Below are positions 5,691 through 12,324 of a stretch of 22,856 nt of DNA, piece by piece. The translations under genes and the position numbers were made by a program. The number at the start of each line of letters is the position of its first letter. Positions within the stretch are counted from its first letter, which is position 1. The stretch comes from an uncultured Treponema sp. GTDB lineage: Bacteria; Spirochaetota; Spirochaetia; Treponematales; Treponemataceae. Where the stretch lies: contig CAMVJE010000021.1 of the NCBI GenBank assembly GCA_947167745.1, forward strand, positions 1 through 22,856, read 5' to 3'. The notes beneath the pieces are model-generated. The model saw only the letters and a program-made list of their open reading frames with translations. It did no database searches and was not told the origin of the DNA.

Positions 5691-6291
5691 TCTCAAGCAC
5701 CTTGCAGATGGCTTCGTAGAGTTCATCATACTCGGTGAATGCCGGAATGTTCGGGAAGTCAGCCTTGATTTTGTCAGTTGTGCGGAAAAGAAAGCCGGCC
5801 TTGCTTGCCTGAATCATGGCAAGGTCATTGTAACTGTCACCAGATGCAATTGTCTCGTAGCCGATTGACTGCAGGGCCTTAACAGTCGTAAGTTTTGATT
5901 TTTCACAGCGCATTTTGTGACGGACAATAAATCCCTCAGAATCAACTTCGAGAGAGTTACAGAAAATCGTAGGCATTCCCATTTTTTTCATGAGCGGAGC
6001 TGCAAATTCCTCAAAAGTGTCGCTCAAAATGATTGTCTGGCACTTTGCGCGCAGTTTATCCATAAATTCCTTTGCACCTGGCAACGGATCAATTTTGGCG
6101 ATTGTGTTCTGAATGTCTTTAAGGGTGAGCCCGTGCTCCTTTAAGATTCCGATGCGCCAGGCCATGAGCTTGTCATAATCAGGCTCGTCGCGGGTGGTGC
6201 GTTTGAGTTCCGGGATTCCAGACTCTTCGGCAAAAGCAATCCAAATTTCAGGCACAAGAACGCCTTCCATATCTAAACAAGTTACAAACAT
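5686..6291 (-). CDS. thrH: Phosphoserine phosphatase / homoserine phosphotransferase ThrH
   Basis: A 201-residue HAD-superfamily enzyme that closely follows the ThrH pattern known from Pseudomonas. ThrH removes phosphate from phosphoserine and can transfer it to homoserine. Visible motifs: motif I CLDMEGVLVPEIWIAFAE (residues 5-22; first Asp is the nucleophile, with Glu in place of the second Asp as usual in ThrH), TTRDEPDYDKLM, motif II ILSDTFEEF (Ser and Thr), and motif IV ASGDSYNDLAM (two Asp). Length matches the family. A GGAG ribosome site lies just before the ATG, and an extended -10 (TGC-TATAAT) lies at 6318-6313. It is a stand-alone gene facing the toxin-antitoxin pair. Confidence 0.88.
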   Translation of the reverse strand: MFVTCLDMEGVLVPEIWIAFAEESGIPELKRTTRDEPDYDKLMAWRIGILKEHGLTLKDIQNTIAKIDPLPGAKEFMDKLRAKCQTIILSDTFEEFAAPLMKKMGMPTIFCNSLEVDSEGFIVRHKMRCEKSKLTTVKALQSIGYETIASGDSYNDLAMIQASKAGFLFRTTDKIKADFPNIPAFTEYDELYEAICKVLEK

Positions 6292-6312
6292 AGTAGATTC
6301 TCCATTGAAAAA

Positions 6313-6321
6313 ATTATAGCA
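6313..6321 (-). promoter_or_regulatory. Extended -10 promoter of thrH
   Basis: On the minus strand TGC (6321-6319) precedes a perfect TATAAT (6318-6313). The -35 region is weak. The transcript would have a leader of about 15 nt that holds the GGAG ribosome site. Confidence 0.5.
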
Positions 6322-6364
6322 AAAACATTGAAAATATAAAACAGTGCGTTAAATTCATTATTAT

Positions 6365-6455
6365 GAGCCGATGTGGCCTGGCTATGGAGCAGTGGCAAAG
6401 CCAGTCGCATGGCGACCAAGCGTTAGCGGGCTGCGGAACAGCCCCAGCAAGATTT
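6365..6455. repeat. GC-rich hairpin island, dispersed-repeat candidate
   Basis: Within an AT-rich intergenic region this segment holds three short perfect stems: CTGGCT with AGCCAG, GTCGC-ATG-GCGAC (6404-6416), and GGGCTG-CGGAA-CAGCCC (6428-6444), the last followed by ATTTTT, so it might also work as a terminator. The motif AGCGTTAGCGG recurs in variant form at 22373 and inside the pseudouridine synthase insert. No protein-coding pattern is seen. Confidence 0.4.
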
Positions 6456-6464
6456 TTCGCCCCT

Positions 6465-6511
6465 TGTATAAAATTTTATACACAATCCGTCTCTGTCTAC
6501 ATTTTTATACA
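6465..6511 (+). promoter_or_regulatory. Two palindromic sites upstream of the sigma-54 promoter (activator-site candidates)
   Basis: TGTATAAAATTTTATACA at 6465-6482 is a perfect 18-bp palindrome. A second, imperfect copy at 6494-6511 repeats its right half exactly (TTTTATACA) and keeps 6 of 9 bases of its left half; the two begin 29 bp apart. They lie about 160-215 bp before the predicted transcription start, a usual place for the upstream sites of sigma-54 activators. Confidence 0.5.
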
Positions 6512-6652
6512 TCAAATATATAAATTTGTATTAAAATTTGCACGAATTCCACATTCTCCTCTTTCTGGTATTAAAGTTTTTTATCAAAATAATTCTTTGT
6601 ATTATAATATATTAAACTCCATTTCTTTATTTTTTAAAAGATATGTAAAAAC

Positions 6653-6669
6653 TTGGCACGCTTTCTGCA
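6653..6669 (+). promoter_or_regulatory. Sigma-54 (-24/-12) promoter of the sigma-factor gene
   Basis: TTGGCACGCTTTCTGCA matches the RpoN consensus YTGGCACG-N4-TTGCW with one mismatch in the -12 part. The invariant GG (6655-6656) and GC (6667-6668) are the required 12 bp apart. Transcription would start near 6680, leaving a 32-nt leader with a small hairpin AGCCA-CGGA-TGGCT (6684-6697) and the ribosome site AGGAG (6701-6705). Confidence 0.72.
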
Positions 6670-6711
6670 TACAGTTTTTTTGTAGCCACGGATGGCTTTC
6701 AGGAGTTTTTT

Positions 6712-7536
6712 ATGAAAATGTATGAGATGTATTTGAGTCAGATTCAGAAATACCCGCTTTTGGATGCGGAAAAAGAAAAGGAAATAGCTGCTCAAATTTC
6801 TTCAGGCGATAAAAATGCCGTAAAAAAGCTTGTAAATTCTAACTTGCGCCTCGTCGTCAGCATTGCAAATAAATTCAGAAAGAATTACAGAATTTCTACG
6901 ATGGATTTGATTCAGGAAGGAAATCTTGGCCTTATGGCCGCTGCCGAAAAATTTTCACGAACTTACAACACACGATTTTCAACTTACGCATATCCATGGA
7001 TTTTACAGTATATGCTGCGCTTCATTCACAACAAGACATCGATGATTGCAATTCCACAGCGCAAGGAAGAAGTTCTACGCCGGCTTTCAAACATGCAGGA
7101 TGAATATAGTCAGGCAACAGGAAGGGAAGCAAGCCGGGCTGAACTAGCATCTTCACTTGGTATAAGCGAGGATGAACTTAAAGAAGCCCTTGACTGCCTC
7201 TACACTTGTACGAGCCTCGACTGTGAATGCAGCGATGAAGGTTCTGCGACTATCGGTGATCTCATTCCGGATTTTACCTACGATCCGGAACGCACTTTCT
7301 TTATGGAAATCGCAAAAAGCAACATCAAAGAGCTTGTTGACAATCTTTCTGAAAAAGAAAGAATTGTTCTCGCAGGCCGCTATAATTTTGAGGGAAAAGT
7401 CCATGCACCGACATTGAGGGAATTGGGAACAAGTCTTGGAGTTTCAGCCGAAACTATCCGCCAGACAGAAATCAAGGCGCTCAAAAAAATCCGCAAGGCA
7501 GTAGACGAAAACAAATTGGAGTTGTACACGGCATAG
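6712..7536 (+). CDS. Sigma-70-family alternative sigma factor (RpoS/RpoD-like)
   Basis: A 274-residue sigma factor. Region 1.2-like YEMYLSQIQKYPLLDAEKEKEIA at residues 4-26; region 2 at about 38-108, with NLRLVVSIANKFR, DLIQEGNLGLMAAAEKF and the promoter-melting part FSTYAYPWILQYM; region 3 with IAIPQRKEEVLRRL; region 4 with ELVDNLSEKERIVLAGRY, TLRELGTSLGVSAETIRQTEIKALKKIR, a helix-turn-helix for the -35 box. It lacks region 1.1 and is far shorter than a primary RpoD, so it is a group 2/3 factor that redirects RNA polymerase. An AGGAG ribosome site fits ATG 6712. The preceding sigma-54 promoter implies control by RpoN and an activator, as for rpoS in Borrelia. Confidence 0.85.
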   Translation: MKMYEMYLSQIQKYPLLDAEKEKEIAAQISSGDKNAVKKLVNSNLRLVVSIANKFRKNYRISTMDLIQEGNLGLMAAAEKFSRTYNTRFSTYAYPWILQYMLRFIHNKTSMIAIPQRKEEVLRRLSNMQDEYSQATGREASRAELASSLGISEDELKEALDCLYTCTSLDCECSDEGSATIGDLIPDFTYDPERTFFMEIAKSNIKELVDNLSEKERIVLAGRYNFEGKVHAPTLRELGTSLGVSAETIRQTEIKALKKIRKAVDENKLELYTA

Positions 7537-7553
7537 CACAGAATAGAAAAAAT

Positions 7554-7562
7554 TGATAAAAT
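7554..7562 (+). promoter_or_regulatory. Possible extended -10 of the deacetylase gene
   Basis: TGA-TAAAAT lies 11 nt before the ATG at 7574. No good -35 box is seen, and read-through from the sigma-factor gene 37 bp upstream is equally possible. Confidence 0.3.
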
Positions 7563-7573
7563 AGATTCATTCT

Positions 7574-8764
7574 ATGCCAAAAAAAAGTACAGGCACACGC
7601 ACAAAACGTTCGACGCCCACAAAACGACCGAAAGCGAAAAAGCCAAAGGTTACACTCGCAAAAAACAAAGTCATTCTTCTCTCTGCACTAATTTCTGGAC
7701 TCTGCGTGCTTGCCCTTACTCTAAGCGTAATTCTTACTAAAGAGCCGGGCGCAATTCCTTTGCAAAAAGCACAGGCTCAATCTCAGGCGAAAGCCGAAAA
7801 AATAGCAGAAAAAATTCAGACTCCCAAAACAAACCCTCAAAAACAGGAAAAGGTCGCGCAGAAGCAGCAGGTAAAGCCAGCTGTCCAGCAAAAAAAAGAA
7901 ACAAAACAGAGCGAAAAGCCCGCGCAGACGCAAAAAACAGCCCCTCAGACACAGCCGGTAAAAAAGACCGAGAACACGAAAACTTCGTCAAATCAGAATT
8001 CACAGATTGCCTCTGTCACGCCGCCAAAGCAGCAGGAGCAGATTCAGCAGAATATTTCTCGCAACAGATTTGACCTTCCTCCGGCCTCAAACGGGGCAAC
8101 TATTGTAATCATCATCGATGACGCAGGACGCAGCGTGGAGAACACTAAGCGATATGCAGCCCTACCCTTCCCGGTTACAATCGCCGTGCTTCCAAAACTT
8201 CCCCAATCCAGAGCTTGCGCCGATGTAATCAGAGCAGCAGGAAAAGAAGTAATTTTGCACCAGCCCATGCAGTCAAACAATTTGAACCTTGATCCCGGTC
8301 CCGGTAAAATCACCGCGGATATGTCGACTTACGAAATCGCGCAAATCGTAAAGCAGAATCTTCTGGAGCTTGGCCCCGGAGTTAAGGGCATGAACAATCA
8401 CGAAGGCTCGCTGATTACATCAAATGTCATAAAAATCGGCGCAGTTCTTGAAGTTTGTAATGAAATGGGAGTATATTTTTTAGACTCGCGGACGACGGCG
8501 GCAACACAGGCTCCCCAGGCGGCTCTGGAGCGGGACATGCACATTTTTGAAAAGGCAGGCCCCTACCTAGACAACGACATAGACCGGGCAAAAATGCTTG
8601 AGCGGATGAGGGAGACCTTAGCCTATGCCAACCGCCACGGCCGGGCAATCGTCATCGGCCATGTGGACAAGAGCGTGAAAATCCTGCCGGATCTTCTTTC
8701 CGAAATGTACCCGGAAATGAAAGCCGCCGGTTACCGATTTGCCACGCCCAGCATGTTAAGATAG
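7574..8764 (+). CDS. Divergent polysaccharide deacetylase family protein, membrane-anchored
   Basis: A 396-residue protein of the divergent polysaccharide deacetylase type (Polysacc_deac_2, YibQ-like). Its N-terminus is very basic (Lys/Arg/Thr-rich, residues 1-31), followed by one membrane helix at about 32-54, a long Gln/Lys/Pro-rich low-complexity linker at about 60-160, and the deacetylase-like domain at about 170-396. Visible motifs are IVIIIDDAGRS (metal-binding Asp pair), VTIAVLPKLP, EVILHQPMQ (His), GMNNHEGS and GRAIVIGHVDK, in the usual order. The domain would sit outside the cytoplasmic membrane and act on cell-wall or surface glycan; the substrate is unknown. The tsaD gene starts 10 bp later, so both are probably in one operon. 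No ribosome site is seen. Confidence 0.82.
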   Translation: MPKKSTGTRTKRSTPTKRPKAKKPKVTLAKNKVILLSALISGLCVLALTLSVILTKEPGAIPLQKAQAQSQAKAEKIAEKIQTPKTNPQKQEKVAQKQQVKPAVQQKKETKQSEKPAQTQKTAPQTQPVKKTENTKTSSNQNSQIASVTPPKQQEQIQQNISRNRFDLPPASNGATIVIIIDDAGRSVENTKRYAALPFPVTIAVLPKLPQSRACADVIRAAGKEVILHQPMQSNNLNLDPGPGKITADMSTYEIAQIVKQNLLELGPGVKGMNNHEGSLITSNVIKIGAVLEVCNEMGVYFLDSRTTAATQAPQAALERDMHIFEKAGPYLDNDIDRAKMLERMRETLAYANRHGRAIVIGHVDKSVKILPDLLSEMYPEMKAAGYRFATPSMLR

Positions 8765-8774
8765 AAGGAAGAAT

Positions 8775-9815
8775 ATGAAAGTTTTAGGTATCGAAAGTTC
8801 TTGCGATGAAACCGCCTGCGCAATTGTTGAAGACGGAAAAAAGATTATCTCTAATGTGGTTGCAACCCAGATTCCCTTTCACCAGATTTACAAGGGAGTC
8901 GTTCCTGAGATTGCAAGCCGCAAGCACGCCGAATGGATTCTGCCTGTGGTAAGGCAGGCTTTGACCGAAGCCGACATGAGCTTAGACCAGGTTGACGCTA
9001 TTGCCGCCACTAACAGGCCGGGCTTAATGGGAAGCCTTTTGGTCGGCCTCACTTTCGGAAAGACTCTGGCCTGGGCGACAGGAAAGCCCTTTATCGCAAT
9101 CAACCACATGCTGGGTCACATGTACGCCGCCCACCTTGAAAACGACATTCAGTATCCCTATCTGGGGCTTTTGGTTTCGGGCGGTCACTCAATCATCGCA
9201 AAAGTCAACGGATTTGACGACCTTGAGGTGCTCGGAACGACGGTTGATGACAGCGTGGGCGAGGCTTTTGACAAAGTTTCAAAATTCTACGGACTCGGCT
9301 ACCCGGGTGGCGTAATCATCGACAGACTGGCTCAAAAAGGCGACCCGAAATCTTTTGCTTTTCCAATCGCAAAACTCGACAAGCGGGAGACCAACCGCTA
9401 CGATGTTTCATTTTCAGGGCTGAAAACGGCCGTAATCCATCAGGCAGACTCATTTTTAAAGTCGGGCTATGAAAACACGACCGAAAATCTTTGCGCCGCC
9501 TTTCAAGAAACTGCCTGCAAGACCTTGACCAGCCGGCTTTTCCGTGCAGTCGAAGACACAGGTCTTAAAACCGTGGTGGCAGGCGGCGGTGTGGCGGCAA
9601 ATTCAAGGCTCCGCGCGCTTCTTGCCGAACGAAGTGACATCAAGTGCATTTTCCCGCCGCTAAAGCTCTGCGGAGACAACGGAGCCATGATTGCTGGCGT
9701 TGCCTATCACTTCCTTAAAAGGGGCGACCGAAGTGACTGGGACACAACGGCCTGTGCGAGAATTCCGCAATTCAAACGCGGACTTGCAAACTTAGAAGCA
9801 TTCGGCCGAAGATAA
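8775..9815 (+). CDS. tsaD: tRNA N6-adenosine threonylcarbamoyltransferase TsaD
   Basis: A 346-residue protein covering the whole TsaD family length. It transfers the threonylcarbamoyl group to A37 of tRNAs reading ANN codons, working with TsaB, TsaC and TsaE in the cytoplasm. Visible features: KVLGIESSCDETACAIV at the N-terminus (ATPase fold), SRKHAEWILPVV, the metal-binding INHMLGHMYAAHLE (two His), LVSGGHS, DSVGEAFDKVSKFYGLGYPGG, DVSFSGLKTA, and VVAGGGVAANSRLR with CGDNGAMIA near the C-terminus. A GGAAG ribosome site precedes the ATG. The last 48 bp (9768-9815) are repeated downstream at 9859-9906. No terminator is visible between this gene and that repeat. Confidence 0.95.
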   Translation: MKVLGIESSCDETACAIVEDGKKIISNVVATQIPFHQIYKGVVPEIASRKHAEWILPVVRQALTEADMSLDQVDAIAATNRPGLMGSLLVGLTFGKTLAWATGKPFIAINHMLGHMYAAHLENDIQYPYLGLLVSGGHSIIAKVNGFDDLEVLGTTVDDSVGEAFDKVSKFYGLGYPGGVIIDRLAQKGDPKSFAFPIAKLDKRETNRYDVSFSGLKTAVIHQADSFLKSGYENTTENLCAAFQETACKTLTSRLFRAVEDTGLKTVVAGGGVAANSRLRALLAERSDIKCIFPPLKLCGDNGAMIAGVAYHFLKRGDRSDWDTTACARIPQFKRGLANLEAFGRR

Positions 9816-9816
9816 T

Positions 9817-9871
9817 CGCGTTTGAATTGCTACGACGGCTAAAACGATGGCCGTCGCCCAATTCAAACGCG
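9817..9871. repeat. Hairpin element between the two copies of the tsaD 3' end
   Basis: CGCGTTTGAATTG (9817-9829) is the reverse complement of CAATTCAAACGCG, which occurs both inside tsaD (9768-9780) and in the downstream copy (9859-9871). With the downstream copy it forms a 13-bp outer stem continued by a 7-bp inner stem CGACGGC/GCCGTCG (9833-9839 and 9850-9856). No T-run follows, so it is not a standard terminator. Confidence 0.7.
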
Positions 9872-9906
9872 GACTTGCAAATCTTGAAGCATTTGGCCGA
9901 AGATAA
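9859..9906 (+). repeat. Second copy of the last 48 bp of tsaD
   Basis: This repeats tsaD bases 9768-9815, including the stop codon. The four base differences (aac/aat, tta/ctt, ttc/ttt) are all synonymous in the tsaD frame, giving the same QFKRGLANLEAFGRR. That is what one expects if the copy diverged as a working gene end in another genome rather than drifting here. Confidence 0.85.
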
Positions 9907-9907
9907 C

Positions 9908-9937
9908 TTGACAAAATTATGCAAAAGGAATTAAACT
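9908..9937 (+). promoter_or_regulatory. Promoter of the aroF leader
   Basis: TTGACA at 9908-9913 and TAAACT at 9932-9937 are 18 bp apart. Transcription would start close to the leader-peptide ATG at 9944. The only purine-rich stretch (AAGGA, 9925-9929) is upstream of that start, so it would not serve as a ribosome site. Confidence 0.55.
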
Positions 9938-9943
9938 AATTTT

Positions 9944-10084
9944 ATGAATCGCAACACTTCTTATGCGACAGAAAAATCTTTCTCTAGCCAGAAGGCTTCA
10001 TTTACGAAGGCTTACTTTTATTATGGCTATTTTTATTTTTCTCGTGCCCGCTATGGAAGTCATACGCTAGTATTGAATGCGTAA
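9944..10084 (+). CDS. Tyr/Phe-rich leader peptide of the aroF attenuator
   Basis: A 46-codon open frame that is probably translated for regulation only. It contains 7 Tyr and 5 Phe codons, 9 Tyr/Phe of them after residue 19; residues 24-32 read YFYYGYFYF, eight aromatics in nine. It is followed by a strong intrinsic terminator and then aroF, whose enzyme opens the pathway to Tyr and Phe. By analogy with the well-known pheA and trp leaders, scarcity of charged tRNA-Tyr or tRNA-Phe would stall the ribosome on this run. The segment TGGAAGTC (10054-10061), 15-40 nt beyond the run, would then stay free to pair with the left arm of the terminator. A ribosome that reaches the stop codon would cover it and let the terminator form. 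The promoter places the message start at or near the ATG, so translation may be leaderless. Confidence 0.8.
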   Translation: MNRNTSYATEKSFSSQKASFTKAYFYYGYFYFSRARYGSHTLVLNA

Positions 10085-10120
10085 AGTTGCGAATTAATTA
10101 GGGCAATTCTAAGGACTTCC
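10054..10120 (+). promoter_or_regulatory. Antiterminator pairing of the aroF leader
   Basis: TGGAAGTC (10054-10061) is complementary over 8 bp to GACTTCCA (10114-10121), which covers most of the left terminator arm. The two pairings exclude each other. A weaker alternative, GGCTTC (9994-9999) with GAAGTC (10056-10061), could be the pause or protector hairpin of classical attenuation. Confidence 0.65.
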
Positions 10121-10140
10121 AAAACGGAAGTCCTTTTTTT
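10111..10140 (+). terminator. Intrinsic terminator (attenuator) in front of aroF
   Basis: AAGGACTTCC (10111-10120), loop AAAAC, GGAAGTCCTT (10126-10135) form a perfect 10-bp stem ending in a run of seven T (10134-10140). It lies between the leader peptide and aroF and so would decide whether aroF is transcribed. Confidence 0.85.
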
Positions 10141-10159
10141 ATGCCTCTCAAAAATACAA

Positions 10160-10226
10160 ACACGAATTGCACAAATTAACACGAATTAGCTTAAGATAAT
10201 TTGTGAAAATTAGTGTAATTCGTGTC
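10160..10226. repeat. Long imperfect inverted repeat built of CACGAATT-like units
   Basis: The left arm (about 10160-10190) contains ACACGAATT, CACAAATT and CACGAATTA; the right arm (about 10195-10226) mirrors them and ends AATTCGTGT. Such short-unit intergenic repeats look like dispersed palindromic DNA rather than coding sequence. It lies between the attenuator and the aroF ribosome site. Confidence 0.55.
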
Positions 10227-10244
10227 AAGAAAACGGAGTAAAAA

Positions 10245-11366
10245 ATGATTGTTGTATTGAAAAACGGTGCGGAAAAACAGAAAGTTGATGAATTAAAGGC
10301 AAAGCTCAAATCCCGCGGACTTGACATTCACGAGTCAAAGGGCGCGGATGTAACGATTTTGGGCTTGATTGGCGACACCAGCCGGATTACGCCGGAAGAA
10401 CTGCTTGCCAACGAGATTGTTGAAAGTGCCCAGCGGGTAAAAGCCCCTTACAAACAGGCAAGCCGCTCTTTCCACCCGGCCGACACAGTGATTTCCGTGA
10501 GAAGAGATTGTCGGCTCAAGGCCGACAATGACAGCTCTGGCGATAATGACAGGGCTGGCGATAATGACATGGCTGGCAACAACGGCATAACCGGTGACAA
10601 CGACAGATTGGGTGCCGACATTGGTGACGGAAAAACCTGTGCCATTATGGCAGGTCCTTGCTCAGTGGAGACGGAAGAGCAGATTATTGAAGTGGCAAAG
10701 GCAGTAAAGGCAAGCGGAGCCAGATTTCTCAGGGGAGGAGCCTTCAAGCCGCGTACTTCCCCCTACTCTTTCCAGGGCCTGGGAGCGGAAGGGCTTGAGC
10801 TTCTTAAAATCGCCAGAAAAGAAACAGGGCTTCCCATCGTAACAGAGCTTATGGCAATCAATCAGATTCCCCTTTTCGAGGATATAGACATCATTCAGAT
10901 TGGAGCCAGGAACATGCAGAATTTCGACCTTCTCAAAGAGGTGGGAAAACTCAAAAATCCTATTTTGCTCAAACGGGGACTTTCTGCCACGGTAAAAGAA
11001 TTTTTGATGAGCGCGGAATACATCATGGCAAGCGGAAACGAAAATGTAATCCTCTGCGAGCGGGGAATCCGCACCTTCGACAACTACACGCGAAACTGCC
11101 TTGACCTTTCCATCGTTCCGTATCTTAAAAAAGAAACCCATCTTCCTGTCATCATCGACCCCAGCCATGCCTGCGGAATCCGCTGGATGGTTCCAACTCT
11201 GGCAAAAGCGGCAGTAGCCGTGGGAGCAGACGGACTTATCATCGAAGTGCACAACAATCCCGAAAAAGCCCTCTGTGACGGCGAGCAGTCTTTGACACCA
11301 GCGCAATTTGATGATTTAATGAAAGTGCTGGCAAAATATGCGGCCGTTGAAGGCAGACATTGCTAA
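10245..11366 (+). CDS. aroF: 3-deoxy-7-phosphoheptulonate (DAHP) synthase, with a repeat insert
   Basis: A 373-residue DAHP synthase of the type with an N-terminal ferredoxin-like regulatory domain, as in Thermotoga. It joins phosphoenolpyruvate and erythrose 4-phosphate, the first step of the shikimate pathway. The N-terminal domain (residues 1-86) reads [11 protein letters not shown] to [19 protein letters not shown]. The catalytic barrel begins near 126 with [12 protein letters not shown] (metal-binding Cys), then [42 protein letters not shown] and [12 protein letters not shown]. Between them, residues about 87-125 are an insert of six imperfect hexapeptides of the type DNDxxG, not expected in the family. 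The ribosome site GGAG lies 6 nt before the ATG. Transcription appears to be controlled by the upstream attenuator. Confidence 0.93.
   Translation: MIVVLKNGAEKQKVDELKAKLKSRGLDIHESKGADVTILGLIGDTSRITPEELLANEIVESAQRVKAPYKQASRSFHPADTVISVRRDCRLKADNDSSGDNDRAGDNDMAGNNGITGDNDRLGADIGDGKTCAIMAGPCSVETEEQIIEVAKAVKASGARFLRGGAFKPRTSPYSFQGLGAEGLELLKIARKETGLPIVTELMAINQIPLFEDIDIIQIGARNMQNFDLLKEVGKLKNPILLKRGLSATVKEFLMSAEYIMASGNENVILCERGIRTFDNYTRNCLDLSIVPYLKKETHLPVIIDPSHACGIRWMVPTLAKAAVAVGADGLIIEVHNNPEKALCDGEQSLTPAQFDDLMKVLAKYAAVEGRHC
10507..10529. repeat. Perfect 9-bp inverted repeat inside aroF
   Basis: ATTGTCGGC (10507-10515) and GCCGACAAT (10521-10529) flank TCAAG. It sits at the beginning of the unexpected insert, in frame. 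Confidence 0.75.
10524..10631 (+). repeat. 18-bp tandem repeats inside aroF
   Basis: Six imperfect 18-bp units encode [30 protein letters not shown] and ADIGDG. Units 2 and 3 differ by a single base. The array links the regulatory and catalytic domains and keeps frame whatever the copy number. Confidence 0.85.
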
Positions 11367-11378
11367 AATCTAAAATCC

Positions 11379-12149
11379 CTAGCAGACGAAACGACGCTGA
11401 ATCCACTTTGCGACTCCGTCGTTTTCGTTTGACAGGCAGATTTCATCAGCAAAAGCCTTTACTTCCGGGATGGCATTCTCCATGGCGACACCCTTTCCGC
11501 ACATCTTTAGCATACCAATGTCATTGAAATCATCGCCAAAAGCCACGATGTTTTCTGGCCGGATATTAATGGAAGAGCATAAGGCTTCAATCGCTTTTTC
11601 TTTAGTCGCATCTTTTTTGCTGATTTTGTACCAGGGAATATCTGAAAAAGGAAGGTAATCGGCGTTTTCTATTCCGATGCTCAAAAGAATCTTTTCAACA
11701 ATTGTCTTGTCCAGCGTTTTGAGGCAGATTTTCATGGCAGGCTCGGAAAAATCATCGAAATCAGTGTAAGTCCAGAATTTATCACCCAATTCTTCTTTGG
11801 AATTTGAAAAAAGACCTGTCTCGTTGTCCACGCTGATGGTAAAATCCTTGCCGCAGAGTCTGAAAGCCTCATCAATCAGGGTACGGCTTTCACTGGCAGA
11901 AAAATTGCTGGAATAGATTTTTTTGCCTTTGTAAAAGGCAAGTCCGCCGCCGTTCGTAATCATAATGTCCGGGGAAAGGCCTTCGAGAAATTTTGAAGCG
12001 TTCACCAGCGCGCGCGAGGTAGAAATGCCGAAAAGAATCCCCTTGCTTTGGGCCCAGGCAATCACAGCTTTTGTAAAGGCTGAAATAGTTTTATCATTGT
12101 GAAAAAGCGTGCCGTCTAAATCAGAAAGAATTACAGTTTTGTTTTCCAT
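11379..12149 (-). CDS. Cof-type HAD-IIB family phosphatase
   Basis: A 256-residue HAD-superfamily hydrolase of the Cof/IIB type, probably a sugar-phosphate or cofactor phosphatase of the cytoplasm. Motif I ILSDLDGTLF (two Asp) at residues 7-16; motif II FGISTSRAL (Thr/Ser) near 40-48; the C2 cap follows; motif III Lys in KISKKDATKEKAIEAL; motif IV IVAFGDDFNDIGML and GVAMENAIPEVK at the end. Its substrate cannot be inferred. It converges on aroF with only 12 bp between the stops, and no terminator is seen. A perfect -10 (TATAAT) lies 5 nt before the ATG, with no ribosome site, another leaderless candidate. Confidence 0.87.
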   Translation of the reverse strand: MENKTVILSDLDGTLFHNDKTISAFTKAVIAWAQSKGILFGISTSRALVNASKFLEGLSPDIMITNGGGLAFYKGKKIYSSNFSASESRTLIDEAFRLCGKDFTISVDNETGLFSNSKEELGDKFWTYTDFDDFSEPAMKICLKTLDKTIVEKILLSIGIENADYLPFSDIPWYKISKKDATKEKAIEALCSSINIRPENIVAFGDDFNDIGMLKMCGKGVAMENAIPEVKAFADEICLSNENDGVAKWIQRRFVC

Positions 12150-12154
12150 AGCCG

Positions 12155-12183
12155 ATTATACCCGCCGCGATTTTATTTTACAA
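12155..12183 (-). promoter_or_regulatory. Promoter of the HAD phosphatase gene
   Basis: On the minus strand TTGTAA (12183-12178) and TATAAT (12160-12155) are exactly 17 bp apart. The ATG at 12149 follows after 5 nt. Confidence 0.7.
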
Positions 12184-12324
12184 CTCTTTTTCTGCCAGAT
12201 TCACCAGCCACTTTTCTTTTTTGAGCCAGAAAGGGGCGATTGCAATTCTTTTCAGGATTCCTGGAGCTATGTCAGAACCTAACTCAGTGTGAATTTGACG
12301 GGATATCTGTATCTTACCGGGCAA
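12178..12324 (-). other. Possible short ORF or gene remnant after tonB
   Basis: In another frame than tonB, and overlapping its 3' end, a frame runs to a TAA at 12180-12178. Its last 32 codons read like genuine protein (DIAPGILKRIAIAPFWLKK, then EKWLVNLAEKEL). No ATG or GTG start with a ribosome site is seen; a TTG at 12324 is the only candidate I found. It may be the end of a decayed gene. I recognise no family. Confidence 0.2.

Noticed and set aside
6363..6725. A 120-codon plus-strand frame across the thrH-sigma factor intergenic region
   Set aside because: It runs through hairpins, palindromes and the sigma-54 promoter, and its sequence looks like translated non-coding DNA.
9817..9871. 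The hairpin after tsaD as an intrinsic terminator
   Set aside because: No T-run follows either stem, and its arms are made from copied tsaD sequence.
10662..11306. A 214-codon open frame on the minus strand within aroF
   Set aside because: It lies wholly opposite a well-supported enzyme gene, shows no recognisable domain, and is explained by the codon use of aroF.
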